This document shows positions 1-5,419 of a stretch of 64,000 nucleotides of DNA, piece after piece. A model generated the notes under the pieces. That model had not been told where the DNA came from and searched no databases. It saw only the letters and a program-made list of their open reading frames with translations. The stretch is from a virus. The stretch spans positions 1-64,000 of the IMG/VR virus record IMGVR_UViG_3300033273_000282. One strand, 5' to 3'. Position 1 is the first letter of the stretch. Each line of letters begins with the position of its first letter. The position numbers and the translations under genes are program-made.

Positions 1-2
1 AT

Positions 3-170
3 CACCCAGAGTATAAGACGGATGAAGATGAGATCTTTATCCCACGTAAGTCATTCAAAGAGGATGTAACAGAAGCACTACTCGAAGCAAATCAAAAGTT
101 CTGGAATAGTGGTAATGATGGATATCCCATTGATACCTCATTGGATGATGTTTTTCCTGATGAGAGATAA
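3..170 (+). CDS. C-terminal fragment of an unidentified protein (runs off the left edge)
   Basis: An open frame enters from the left edge and stops at a TAA at 168-170, giving 55 visible residues. The fragment is acidic and hydrophilic, with a DEDE cluster near its start and the ending DDVFPDER. No motif identifies the family and the start lies outside the window. The next candidate gene begins inside its last codons, suggesting translational coupling. That it is coding is an inference from the uninterrupted frame and phage-like composition. Confidence 0.6.
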   Translation, partial: HPEYKTDEDEIFIPRKSFKEDVTEALLEANQKFWNSGNDGYPIDTSLDDVFPDER

Positions 171-324
171 AATAGTCTTCGCCCTACCATTCATACAAAT
201 CATCATAGCATTAGTAACACTATCACGTTTACCTGAACCACCACCACAATACTTCTGTCAACAATCATCATACAATCTAATCGTATGTAATCCTAACAGT
301 CCAGTTAATCTACAACTACGATGA
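160..324 (+). CDS. possible small membrane protein, unknown
   Basis: 54 residues, starting at an ATG that overlaps the stop of the upstream gene and ending at a TGA that overlaps the ATG of the HNH gene. Residues 4-20 are strongly hydrophobic (IVFALPFIQIIIALVTL), so one membrane span or a signal anchor is likely. A short Pro/Cys/Asn-rich tail follows. An upstream ATG in frame at 109 would lie inside the previous gene and is less likely. The overlap at both ends supports a real gene, but nothing identifies a function and it may be chance. Confidence 0.35.
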   Translation: MRDKIVFALPFIQIIIALVTLSRLPEPPPQYFCQQSSYNLIVCNPNSPVNLQLR

Positions 325-917
325 GAGATCTTAAAGAAGTAATATACAAAGGTCATGTAATGCCTGGATATTATATTAATACTAACTCAGAACTATTCAC
401 TACAAGAGTATCTGGTTCAATGGGTATTAATCGACATACTAGAAATAGATTATCATTACATGCTCATTGCTACTCTCAACCATTACGTCAAGTGAAAGGT
501 GTCAAGTATAAGACAGGTAAAATACTTTATCGTCTTGGAACTAGATACACTCACTATGAACAATATAATATCATAGGTAATGAAGTTGGTGTACATGCTC
601 ATCGATTAGTAATGGAAACATATAATCCTTTCCATGATAATATACCTACTGACTTACAACCTTATTGGGATACTCTTCCAACAGTTGTACAAGAATATAT
701 CTACAATGGTATGACTGTAGATCATATTAACCCAGATAAATCAAGACACGATTACAATTATCTCTCTAATCTACAATGGATGACTCATAGAGAGAATCTA
801 ATCAAAAGAGATAACATTATAGGTAACTTTTCCACAGTTGCGGAAAACGTTGTGGAAAAACCTGTGGAAAATAAATGTATTAAAAAACATAGGGTAAGTG
901 TTCTATCATTCGTTTAA
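321..917 (+). CDS. free-standing HNH (homing-type) endonuclease
   Basis: 198 residues. Residues about 131-167 carry the HNH fold signature: VDHIN with the first catalytic His at 135, then HDYNYLSNLQW and a THRENLIKR ending, the usual spacing of phage HNH homing enzymes. The N-terminal part has the 'HRLVMETYNP' block that precedes the HNH core in many such enzymes. It should cut DNA at a specific site and drive spread of its own gene. No intron-interrupted gene flanks it here, so it appears free-standing. The last 30 residues contain a short VAEN/VVEK/PVEN repeat encoded by a nonamer array described separately. Family call is good; target unknown. Confidence 0.85.
   Translation: MRDLKEVIYKGHVMPGYYINTNSELFTTRVSGSMGINRHTRNRLSLHAHCYSQPLRQVKGVKYKTGKILYRLGTRYTHYEQYNIIGNEVGVHAHRLVMETYNPFHDNIPTDLQPYWDTLPTVVQEYIYNGMTVDHINPDKSRHDYNYLSNLQWMTHRENLIKRDNIIGNFSTVAENVVEKPVENKCIKKHRVSVLSFV
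828..871 (+). repeat. cluster of DnaA-box-like nonamers inside the HNH gene
   Basis: Contains TTTTCCACA at 828-836 and its reverse complement TGTGGAAAA at 851-859 and 863-871; a one-mismatch copy lies at 839-847. The three reverse copies start exactly 12 bases apart (839, 851, 863). The outer copies form a perfect 10-base inverted repeat (828-837 with 862-871). TTTTCCACA is the DnaA box sequence I recall for cyanobacterial origins. Single exact copies also occur at 2126, about 8168, about 13850 and about 28763, so only the clustering is unusual. Confidence 0.5.
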
Positions 918-1161
918 ATGTGCTCTGGAGTCGTTGGCTTAGCACGCCTGCTATGGAACGTCAAGTCCCTCAGTGACACCCCTCAAAGTGGCACAGAGAC
1001 CCCTCTCAGGGCATCCTAGAGGCTGTATACTTACTATGTTCTGAGAAACACGAAAATCTCAAAAAAATCAAAAAAACAGAAAGTTAAATTTCTTAAAAAG
1101 TGAGATTTTTGAGTTTTTTCGATTTTTCAGAATTTAAAATAGTTAAACTTTAACAATTTCA
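918..1161. other. 244-base gap with an AT-rich inverted repeat
   Basis: No gene is supported here. The first 110 bases are mixed composition with several short CCCCT/AGGGG-type pairings. From about 1040 on the DNA is very AT-rich. AAAATCTCA at 1053-1061 pairs with TGAGATTTT at 1101-1109, followed by T-rich DNA; this could act as a weak terminator for the HNH gene. Together with the nonamer cluster just upstream, the AT-rich stretch also resembles the layout of a replication origin (inference). Confidence 0.4.
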
Positions 1162-1392
1162 ATGTTTTTCGAGAATTTTGAGTCTTCAGCAGTCAAATCT
1201 ATTGAAGTAGATGATAATATTGTAACTATAGTGTTTAATTCTTCAGATAAAGAATACAAATACAATATTATTGATGAAGAGTTTACAAATACTCTCCAAG
1301 ATAGTATTATTAATAACAAATCAATTGGTAGTTTGATTAATAAATCAATCAAAGATAAATTGATTGTTGAACTAAATACAACTAGTATTTGA
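1162..1392 (+). CDS. KTSC-domain-like small protein
   Basis: 76 residues. The N-terminal block SSAVKSIEVDD followed by a short strand, an EYKYNI strand and a helix with NNKSIGSLINKSIKD closely follows the layout of KTSC domains (SSxVxSIGYD...xYxYxxV...SxGxxxNxxIK). That family is small, about 60-70 residues, so this is essentially one full domain; its role is not established, though KTSC domains are sometimes fused to lysyl-tRNA synthetases and nucleases. First gene after the AT-rich gap, composition AT-rich. Confidence 0.6.
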   Translation: MFFENFESSAVKSIEVDDNIVTIVFNSSDKEYKYNIIDEEFTNTLQDSIINNKSIGSLINKSIKDKLIVELNTTSI

Positions 1393-1414
1393 TTGTAATA
1401 CTAATTAACAAATA

Positions 1415-1570
1415 ATGGCAAAGCTTAATAGAACTTCTCCTCACAAACAACAGTTCGAAGATGAGTACGAAGATTTCGGGTATGATGTAAAGAATGCCCG
1501 AAGATATCAGTCAAACAAAAAACGTACACCAAAATTTAAAGATTACGATGATACCTATGACAGTTATTGA
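1415..1570 (+). CDS. small basic/acidic hydrophilic protein, unknown
   Basis: 51 residues, too short for most gene callers. Mixed charge: a basic start, an acidic FEDEYEDFGYD segment, a basic NKKRTPKFK stretch and a YDDTYDSY tail; Tyr-rich. No family recognised. It sits 22 bases after the KTSC gene with ATTAACAAATA before its ATG, a leader motif also seen before the genes at 1794 and 1973. Probably a genuine phage microprotein because neighbouring genes are packed around it without gaps. Confidence 0.5.
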   Translation: MAKLNRTSPHKQQFEDEYEDFGYDVKNARRYQSNKKRTPKFKDYDDTYDSY

Positions 1571-1638
1571 GCTGTCCACTAATCTCCCCACTGCCCCCCA
1601 TATCGTGTATTGTATATGAGTCGTCAGGAATTGCTTCG

Positions 1639-1779
1639 ATGTTTGATGAACTCTGGTCTGAGATTCAAGACATGCCAGGTGAAATCTTTGACATAGAAGA
1701 TTTCAAAGTTGATGTAAAGGATCCTTGTCAGATTGCCTTAGAGCATGATGCCAAACTCCTCGAAATCCACAACGCTTGA
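1639..1779 (+). CDS. small acidic protein, unknown
   Basis: 46 residues if started at the ATG at 1639, which has AGGAA eight bases upstream. The open frame extends back to 1567, but that would need a TTG start and would run through what looks like a promoter/leader (CCCCCC tract then GTATTGTATATG). Strongly acidic (FDELWSEIQDMPGEIFDIEDF). No family recognised. Confidence 0.5.
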   Translation: MFDELWSEIQDMPGEIFDIEDFKVDVKDPCQIALEHDAKLLEIHNA

Positions 1780-1793
1780 TTAACACTTTTATC

Positions 1794-1967
1794 ATGAATC
1801 GTTCTGAACTTCAATCTCAACTTATCCAGCAAATCATTGATGACATGGACACCAAAACTATGGCAGCATTGTTGTATGATATGATGGACGAAAGTTATGA
1901 TAAGTATTCTGAGAGAGAACTTATCACCGAGATAGAAGAATACTATCCTCACATTCTTGAAGGTTGA
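1794..1967 (+). CDS. small acidic helical protein, unknown
   Basis: 57 residues, acidic and predicted helical (MNRSELQSQL...DDMDTKTMAALLYDMMDESYDKY). A TTG at 1776 would extend it six codons, but the ATG at 1794 is preferred. TTGATTAACA lies upstream, as it does before the next gene. No family recognised. Tight packing with its neighbours supports it. Confidence 0.5.
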   Translation: MNRSELQSQLIQQIIDDMDTKTMAALLYDMMDESYDKYSERELITEIEEYYPHILEG

Positions 1968-1972
1968 TTAAC

Positions 1973-2140
1973 ATGAACCAACTGGAAATGCTGACCCAAC
2001 GTGAACAACTCATGTGTGACATTGATGGCATCGTGGAGGAGTTTTTTGTATCAACTTGGGGCGACGAATATGCCAACGACATGGAAGATTTAATCCGTGT
2101 CCTATGTGATGCTGTCTGCCGTAATTTTTCCACAAACTAA
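1973..2140 (+). CDS. small acidic protein, unknown
   Basis: 55 residues, starting five bases after the preceding stop. Begins MNQLEMLTQREQLMCDIDGI and ends CDAVCRNFSTN; acidic, helical, three cysteines. Its last codons contain a single TTTTCCACA nonamer (2126-2134). No family recognised. One of a run of similar-sized genes in this part of the genome. Confidence 0.5.
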   Translation: MNQLEMLTQREQLMCDIDGIVEEFFVSTWGDEYANDMEDLIRVLCDAVCRNFSTN

Positions 2141-2148
2141 CAACAACC

Positions 2149-2340
2149 ATGCTTTTCACAGTTAAAGACATCGAGTTTGATTTTGATGCTGATGATGTTA
2201 CTCCCGAGGAGATGATTGACATCACTGATGATACATTAGGCACATGGGAAGCTGATGATGAAGACGACCTAATCGATGAGATTAGCACACAAACAGGTTG
2301 GTGCATCCGTTCTATCGATTATGTGGTCCAGTTGAGGTAG
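2149..2340 (+). CDS. small, very acidic protein, unknown
   Basis: 63 residues with an extreme run of Asp/Glu through residues 9-44 (DFDADDVTPEEMIDITDDT...EADDEDDLIDE). Such DNA-mimic-like acidity is common among early phage proteins that bind host enzymes, but that role is only an inference here. Starts eight bases after the previous stop; no motif seen. Confidence 0.55.
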   Translation: MLFTVKDIEFDFDADDVTPEEMIDITDDTLGTWEADDEDDLIDEISTQTGWCIRSIDYVVQLR

Positions 2341-2347
2341 TGGCATA

Positions 2348-2370
2348 CAGGGGGTTGTGGATGCCCCCTG
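2348..2370 (+). promoter_or_regulatory. G/C hairpin directly before a start codon
   Basis: CAGGGGG (2348-2354) and CCCCCTG (2364-2370) form a perfect 7-bp stem with a 9-base loop. The hairpin ends three bases before the ATG at 2374, where a ribosome-binding site should be. It follows the upstream stop by only seven bases and has no T-tract, so translational control of the next gene is as likely as termination. Confidence 0.45.
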
Positions 2371-2373
2371 ATC

Positions 2374-2760
2374 ATGTATTCTATAGAAGTCAACCAAACG
2401 ACACCAAACATGCGTAAGATCGAATCCCAAATGTGTGACGCCATTCAGCGTGGCATTAATTGGCAATCTGGCAACACTGCTGTTACAATTGACGAGGAAA
2501 CTAACACCTCTTCAGTGTTTCTCCATGGCAATCTTATCGCCACTGTGACTGATAACGACATGACCATCTTTGATGGTGGTTGGCAATCCAATACCACAAA
2601 GTCTCGTCTGAATGCTCTCTGTGATGAATTCTGCATCGCTGGTGAGGGTGTCTTTCAGAAAGATTTTAAGTGGTTTGTTCGTAAGTTTGTCGGACAATCT
2701 TCTATCACTGGTAAAGTCTTCAACGTAGAAGATTTCGAGAATGGGTTTGTCTTTGCCTGA
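2374..2760 (+). CDS. conserved-looking phage protein, unknown
   Basis: 128 residues, soluble, with alternating strands and helices (TAVTIDEETNTSSVFLHGNLIATVTDND is strand-rich, the C-terminal half more helical, with KDFKWFVRKFVG). No catalytic motif recognised. Last gene of the small-gene run; a strong terminator follows 46 bases later. The hairpin before its ATG may control translation. The larger size and balanced composition make it a confident gene of unknown function. Confidence 0.7.
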   Translation: MYSIEVNQTTPNMRKIESQMCDAIQRGINWQSGNTAVTIDEETNTSSVFLHGNLIATVTDNDMTIFDGGWQSNTTKSRLNALCDEFCIAGEGVFQKDFKWFVRKFVGQSSITGKVFNVEDFENGFVFA

Positions 2761-2806
2761 TAGATGCACTATCACCTGCCAGCACTTCCGTCTGGTCACG
2801 TATACC

Positions 2807-2832
2807 AACCCTGGCGAAAGTCGGGGTTTTTT
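2807..2832 (+). terminator. Rho-independent terminator
   Basis: A 9-bp stem closed by a GAAA tetraloop (AACCCTGGC / GTCGGGGTT, with two G-T pairs) is followed directly by TTTTTTATT. It closes transcription of the small-gene run that ends at 2760. One of the best-formed terminators in the window. Confidence 0.85.
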
Positions 2833-2859
2833 ATTGTATACAAGTTGACCAAAATGTTG

Positions 2860-2865
2860 TACAAT
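2860..2865 (+). promoter_or_regulatory. probable -10 element (TACAAT)
   Basis: TACAAT lies 38 bases before the ATG at 2904, just beyond the terminator, so a new transcript probably starts here. No convincing -35 at normal spacing: TTGACC is only nine bases upstream. Confidence 0.4.
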
Positions 2866-2903
2866 GCTGTTAAATAGAGACAACACTTTCAAGGGGCATT
2901 CTA

Positions 2904-3035
2904 ATGACAGTTCAGGAAATGTATCAGGAAATAATTGAACAGTCTTTGGAAGATTTGTTGTTGGGATATGATGAGGCATCACAATATGATGATAGAGGTG
3001 AGATCGTGGAGATTGAATATACGACCGCTAATTGA
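2904..3035 (+). CDS. small acidic protein, unknown
   Basis: 43 residues beginning MTVQEMYQEIIEQSLEDLL, an acidic amphipathic helix, with a polar tail (YDDRGEIVEIEYTTAN). Preceded by AAGGGG at a usable distance and by a -10-like TACAAT. It stands alone between a terminator and the G+C-rich cassette. No family recognised. Confidence 0.5.
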   Translation: MTVQEMYQEIIEQSLEDLLLGYDEASQYDDRGEIVEIEYTTAN

Positions 3036-3053
3036 TACAAACTAGGCAGCTGC

Positions 3054-3072
3054 CCGACCAGTTGACAAGGTG
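3054..3072 (+). repeat. repeated upstream element, copy 1
   Basis: CCGACCAGTTGACAAGGTG, about 60 bases before the ATG at 3135. A close copy stands at 4012-4036 before the gene at 4097, and both genes also share AAACAACCC directly before their ATG. Possibly a shared operator or a trace of leader duplication. Confidence 0.45.
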
Positions 3073-3109
3073 GCATAGAACCCCTTGATTTCTGCCCGAT
3101 TCTGTGCCA

Positions 3110-3115
3110 TTGTAT
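3110..3115 (+). promoter_or_regulatory. -10-like element of the cassette promoter series
   Basis: TTGTAT, 19 bases before the ATG at 3135, with a CCC-containing tract upstream as in the other members at 3461, 4070, 4542, 4759, 5111 and 5393. It is the weakest match of the set. Confidence 0.35.
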
Positions 3116-3134
3116 GGGCATGAACAAACAACCC

Positions 3135-3422
3135 ATGCAGTTCCAACTCTTCCTCGGTCGTAACATCCCCGACGCTGGCAAGGTCAGCAAGGCGCTGATT
3201 CGTGAGTTCATCGCTCGGGAGGTCTCCTCTCGCTTCGATGGTTTCACGATGACCGAAGGCGTCGGGTTCTGGAAGGGCGAGCAAGAGAGCGTCGTCATCC
3301 TGACGTTCATCACTGACGAGGCAGACAAGGTTGCTGAGATCGCCCAAGCGTTTAAGGTCGCCTTCCGTCAGGAGAGCGTATTGATGACCGAGATGGCGCT
3401 GCCCGTGTGCCAGTTCGTCTAG
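3135..3422 (+). CDS. small G+C-rich cassette protein, unknown
   Basis: 95 residues from the ATG after AAACAACCC; an in-frame ATG at 3114 lies within the presumed promoter, so the later start is preferred. Alternating strands and helices: FQLFLGRNI, then KALIREFIAREVSSRF, then SVVILTFITD, then AEIAQAFKVAFRQESVL, suggesting one small alpha/beta domain. Codons favour C in the third position, unlike the AT-rich virion genes, hinting at origin from a G+C-rich genome. No family recognised. Confidence 0.65.
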   Translation: MQFQLFLGRNIPDAGKVSKALIREFIAREVSSRFDGFTMTEGVGFWKGEQESVVILTFITDEADKVAEIAQAFKVAFRQESVLMTEMALPVCQFV

Positions 3423-3429
3423 TTACACA

Positions 3430-3450
3430 GGGGCGACCCCAGATCGCCCC
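3430..3450 (+). terminator. G/C hairpin between cassette genes
   Basis: GGGGCGA (3430-3436) and TCGCCCC (3444-3450) pair perfectly around a 7-base loop, seven bases after the stop at 3422 and ten before the next -10 element. No T-tract, so it may be an inefficient terminator or an insulating structure. Confidence 0.5.
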
Positions 3451-3460
3451 ACCCCATGCC

Positions 3461-3466
3461 TATAAT
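3461..3466 (+). promoter_or_regulatory. -10 element TATAAT (cassette promoter)
   Basis: Perfect TATAAT with GATCGCCCC-ACCCCATGCC upstream; the promoter at 4542 has almost the same upstream bases. No -35 hexamer is evident. Transcription would begin very close to the ATG at 3473. Confidence 0.55.
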
Positions 3467-3472
3467 GTCTAC

Positions 3473-3640
3473 ATGATGAATCAAACGAACAACCCCTACG
3501 CTCAGCAGATCCTCGCCAAGGGTCGGGACCTGCCCAAGGCACAACCCTCTACGGGTAAGGTGCCCGCTCGCTTCGCTGATCGCTTCGCTACCTACGAAGA
3601 ATACCAGGAAGCAATGGCAGATTTCCTCAACGGTCTGTGA
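3473..3640 (+). CDS. small cassette protein, unknown
   Basis: 55 residues (54 if the second ATG at 3476 is used). Begins MMNQTNNPYAQQILAKGRDL, with a proline-rich middle and a C-terminal helix (FATYEEYQEAMADFLNGL). The open frame continues upstream, but through the hairpin and promoter. The start lies only seven bases after the -10 element, so the mRNA may be nearly leaderless. No family recognised. Confidence 0.55.
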   Translation: MMNQTNNPYAQQILAKGRDLPKAQPSTGKVPARFADRFATYEEYQEAMADFLNGL

Positions 3641-3644
3641 AACT

Positions 3645-3821
3645 ATGTCTGACATGTTCAACTCTGTTCTCGAATCTCTCCAACAGTTCATTGATGATAT
3701 GGACGCTGATTGGTGTATGGTTTATGATTACATGGAGGCACATTGTGGTGTGTTGACTGAGGAACAATGGGATCAGGTAGAGGTGATCTACCACCAGAAC
3801 TTGACCGACCTTCGCTATTGA
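3645..3821 (+). CDS. small acidic helical protein, unknown
   Basis: 58 residues (MSDMFNSVLESLQQFIDDMDAD...), acidic, helical, with two cysteines and TEEQWDQVEVIYHQNL near the end. It follows the previous stop by four bases and has no promoter of its own, so it is probably cotranscribed. Less G+C-rich than the neighbouring cassette genes. No family recognised. Confidence 0.55.
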   Translation: MSDMFNSVLESLQQFIDDMDADWCMVYDYMEAHCGVLTEEQWDQVEVIYHQNLTDLRY

Positions 3822-3823
3822 TC

Positions 3824-3988
3824 ATGACTGAAACCAAGTTTATTATCTCTGGACGATTTGAACGTCCTAATGGTCACGTAATACGTGATGAGTTGTCCTA
3901 CATTAAGGCGACAAAACAAGAGGCAATTGCTACATGCCAGCGTCTCAATCCTCATTTCCACATTCACACTGTACGAGAGGAAATGTAG
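3824..3988 (+). CDS. small protein, unknown
   Basis: 54 residues, starting two bases after the previous stop. Strand-rich start (TKFIISGRFERPNGHVIRDE) followed by a helix (KATKQEAIATCQRLNP). Coupled to the gene at 3645. Composition is AT-richer than the flanking cassette. No family recognised. Confidence 0.55.
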   Translation: MTETKFIISGRFERPNGHVIRDELSYIKATKQEAIATCQRLNPHFHIHTVREEM

Positions 3989-4011
3989 CGCCTATTTGAT
4001 ACCCAGGGCGG

Positions 4012-4036
4012 CCGACCAGGGTCAGTTGGCAAGGTG
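4012..4036 (+). repeat. repeated upstream element, copy 2
   Basis: CCGACCA, a short insert, then CAGTTGGCAAGGTG: nearly the element at 3054-3072 with a few extra bases in the middle. It stands about 60 bases before the ATG at 4097. Confidence 0.45.
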
Positions 4037-4069
4037 TCCACCATTTCCCCCAAAGCACCCCTGACCCCT

Positions 4070-4075
4070 TATACT
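4070..4075 (+). promoter_or_regulatory. -10 element TATACT (cassette promoter)
   Basis: TATACT preceded by CACCCCTGACCCCT, similar to the promoter at 5393, and 21 bases before the ATG at 4097. No -35 hexamer seen. Confidence 0.45.
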
Positions 4076-4096
4076 GATCTCATCAGCAAACAACCC

Positions 4097-4264
4097 ATGA
4101 GTCAGCAACGCTTCACCGTCTACGTCCCCTCCGATCCCCACGAATCGGTTTCGGTTCATTCCTGGGGTGAGGCGCAGCGTCTGCTGTGTCTGCTCGCTGA
4201 TGAGTTCACCTACGCCGAGATCCGTAAAGATGGCAAGATCTTACAAGACCTCCAGATCCTGTGA
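4097..4264 (+). CDS. small cassette protein, unknown
   Basis: 55 residues from the ATG following AAACAACCC, the same leader as the gene at 3135; the longer frame from 4034 would cross the promoter. FTVYVPSDPHESVSVHSWGEA then RLLCLLADEFTYAEIRKDGKI suggests a compact beta-alpha-beta fold. C-ending codons dominate. No family recognised. Confidence 0.6.
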   Translation: MSQQRFTVYVPSDPHESVSVHSWGEAQRLLCLLADEFTYAEIRKDGKILQDLQIL

Positions 4265-4271
4265 TACCATC

Positions 4272-4523
4272 ATGAGCAAAAAAATGTCAACCAAAGGCAA
4301 CTATTCTTTCTATAAGGTTGAGATCGACCTCCACGAATCTCCCCAGCATCCTATCATCTTTTTCAGGAGAGAACGTAAGTGCAAGACCGCCAAGGGCATG
4401 GATAGGCAGCACAATCGTATTGTGAACGAGACGGTTGATCAGTGGAGACAATACTCTCAGCAGATCCGCCGTTACACCATCTCCCGTGTGCCAGCAGACA
4501 AAGTGGACTATGTGTGGGCGTGA
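4272..4523 (+). CDS. small basic protein, unknown
   Basis: 83 residues from the ATG at 4272, seven bases after the previous stop; the open frame continues upstream inside the previous gene and is ignored. Strongly basic (FFRRERKCKTAKGMDRQHNRI, QIRRYTISRVP), so nucleic-acid binding is possible but unproven. Its stop codon lies in the loop of a GGGCG/CGCCC hairpin. No family recognised. Confidence 0.6.
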   Translation: MSKKMSTKGNYSFYKVEIDLHESPQHPIIFFRRERKCKTAKGMDRQHNRIVNETVDQWRQYSQQIRRYTISRVPADKVDYVWA

Positions 4524-4529
4524 TCGCCC
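4516..4529 (+). terminator. G/C hairpin over a stop codon
   Basis: GGGCG (4516-4520) and CGCCC (4525-4529) pair around TGAT, which holds the TGA stop of the preceding gene. The next -10 element begins 12 bases later. No T-tract. Confidence 0.4.
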
Positions 4530-4541
4530 CCATCCCATGCT

Positions 4542-4547
4542 TATAAT
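4542..4547 (+). promoter_or_regulatory. -10 element TATAAT (cassette promoter)
   Basis: Perfect TATAAT preceded by GATCGCCCCCATCCCATGC, nearly identical to the sequence before the element at 3461. It lies six bases before the ATG at 4554, so a very short leader is expected. Confidence 0.55.
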
Positions 4548-4553
4548 AGGGAC

Positions 4554-4745
4554 ATGATCAAACAACACAACGGCGCTTTCCTCGTCAACGACACCGCTGC
4601 CAACGACCCCATCTGCCAGCAGGTCATGGCATCCTACATCAACCAACTGAAGGCAGAGACCGCTCGCCGTGACCGTATCCGTCAGGGCATCGAACCCGCC
4701 CCCGAAGGACAGTGGGGGAACTGGTCTATCAGCGATCGCCACTGA
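4554..4745 (+). CDS. small cassette protein, unknown
   Basis: 63 residues (MIKQHNGAFLVNDTAANDPI...), helical in the middle (VMASYINQLKAETARRDRI) with a proline-rich, tryptophan-containing tail. The last codons carry the palindrome GCGATCGC (4732-4739), the HIP1 octamer of many cyanobacteria. C-ending codons. No family recognised. Confidence 0.6.
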   Translation: MIKQHNGAFLVNDTAANDPICQQVMASYINQLKAETARRDRIRQGIEPAPEGQWGNWSISDRH

Positions 4746-4758
4746 TCGCCCTAGGGTC

Positions 4759-4764
4759 TACAAT
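4759..4764 (+). promoter_or_regulatory. -10 element TACAAT (cassette promoter)
   Basis: CTAGGGTCTACAATACACACAACACA: the promoter at 5111 has the same 20-odd bases, including the transcribed ACACACAACACA leader. GATCGCCC stands just upstream. Drives the gene at 4789. Confidence 0.55.
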
Positions 4765-4788
4765 ACACACAACACACAAACGGAGCAA

Positions 4789-5070
4789 ATGGAAGCACTC
4801 GAATCGATGATCCCCGAGCGGGAGTCCTTCAACGGTTGGACCAATTGGGAGACTTGGAACGCTGCTCTGTGGATTCAGAACTGCGAGTCGATGTATCGGG
4901 TCGCCCTTGCCTACGTTGAGCAGGCACGACGTTTCAACCACGCTCCCCGCTTCGACTACCTCATCCCTGCCCTTGAGTTCAACTTCGGGCAGATGACCCC
5001 CGACGGTTGCCGTTGGATGGACGGACGGATCAACACCGACGAACTGGACGAGATGCTGAGCGAACTGTGA
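4789..5070 (+). CDS. DUF7249-like small protein with WTNWETWN motif
   Basis: 93 residues from the ATG at 4789, with GGAG seven bases upstream. Residues about 17-30 read NGWTNWETWNAALWIQN, the hallmark of a small phage/bacterial family that I recall as DUF7249 (NGWTNxETWxVxLWIxN). The rest is helical and ends acidic (RINTDELDEMLSEL). The function of the family is unknown. Own promoter and G+C-rich codons like its neighbours. Confidence 0.65.
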   Translation: MEALESMIPERESFNGWTNWETWNAALWIQNCESMYRVALAYVEQARRFNHAPRFDYLIPALEFNFGQMTPDGCRWMDGRINTDELDEMLSEL

Positions 5071-5083
5071 ACCAATGCAACAG

Positions 5084-5104
5084 AGGGGCGCTATGCTGCC
5101 CCCT
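5084..5104 (+). terminator. G/C hairpin between cassette genes
   Basis: AGGGGC (5084-5089) faces GCCCCCT (5098-5104) with an 8-base loop and one extra C. It lies between the stop at 5070 and the -10 element at 5111, the same position as the hairpins at 3430 and 4516. No T-tract. Confidence 0.4.
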
Positions 5105-5110
5105 AGGGTC

Positions 5111-5116
5111 TACAAT
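5111..5116 (+). promoter_or_regulatory. -10 element TACAAT (cassette promoter)
   Basis: CCTAGGGTCTACAATACACA, repeating the promoter at 4759 almost base for base. It is 24 bases before the ATG at 5141. Confidence 0.55.
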
Positions 5117-5140
5117 ACACACAACACAGACAACCACCTC

Positions 5141-5365
5141 ATGCTGACAGCAAACTGGGCAGTTCAACCCGCTTCCTTCGGTTCCTTCGATCAGTGGGGT
5201 TGTGACTGGGCAACCGATATCGACCATGCCTACCGCCTCGCCGCTGCCCTTGGCGAGGACGCCGTGATCTGGCGCTGCCCCCACCAAGGCAACCCCATGG
5301 CATGGGTCACGGTGAGAGCAGACGAGTCGGGCGTCGAAGCGATCGCCTCTCTCTTGTTTGACTGA
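5141..5365 (+). CDS. small cassette protein, unknown
   Basis: 74 residues (MLTANWAVQPASFGSFDQWG...), acidic, Trp-rich, with a strand (AWVTVRADESG) and a final helix (VEAIASLLFD). Own promoter; G+C-rich codons; a GCGATCGC octamer at 5339-5346. The pattern WxCPHQGNPMAWVTV might suggest a compact fold, but no family is recognised. Confidence 0.6.
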   Translation: MLTANWAVQPASFGSFDQWGCDWATDIDHAYRLAAALGEDAVIWRCPHQGNPMAWVTVRADESGVEAIASLLFD

Positions 5366-5392
5366 TCGCTTGACCGATCGCCCCTGACCCTG

Positions 5393-5398
5393 TACAAT
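5393..5398 (+). promoter_or_regulatory. -10 element TACAAT (cassette promoter)
   Basis: GATCGCCCCTGACCCTGTACAAT followed by ACACACAGCACACAGCAACCC and the ATG at 5420; same layout as at 4759 and 5111. Confidence 0.55.
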
Positions 5399-5419
5399 AC
5401 ACACAGCACACAGCAACCC

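Noticed and set aside
918-1030. Possible intron remnant or tRNA after the HNH gene
   Set aside because: No cloverleaf, no TTCRANNC loop and no group I core pairing could be found by eye.
2845-2850. TTGACC as a -35 element
   Set aside because: Only nine bases from the TACAAT, far from the 16-18 spacing of sigma-70 promoters.
2512-2982. Reverse-strand frame of 156 codons
   Set aside because: Lies opposite a good + strand gene, a terminator and a promoter; no ribosome site or recognisable domain.
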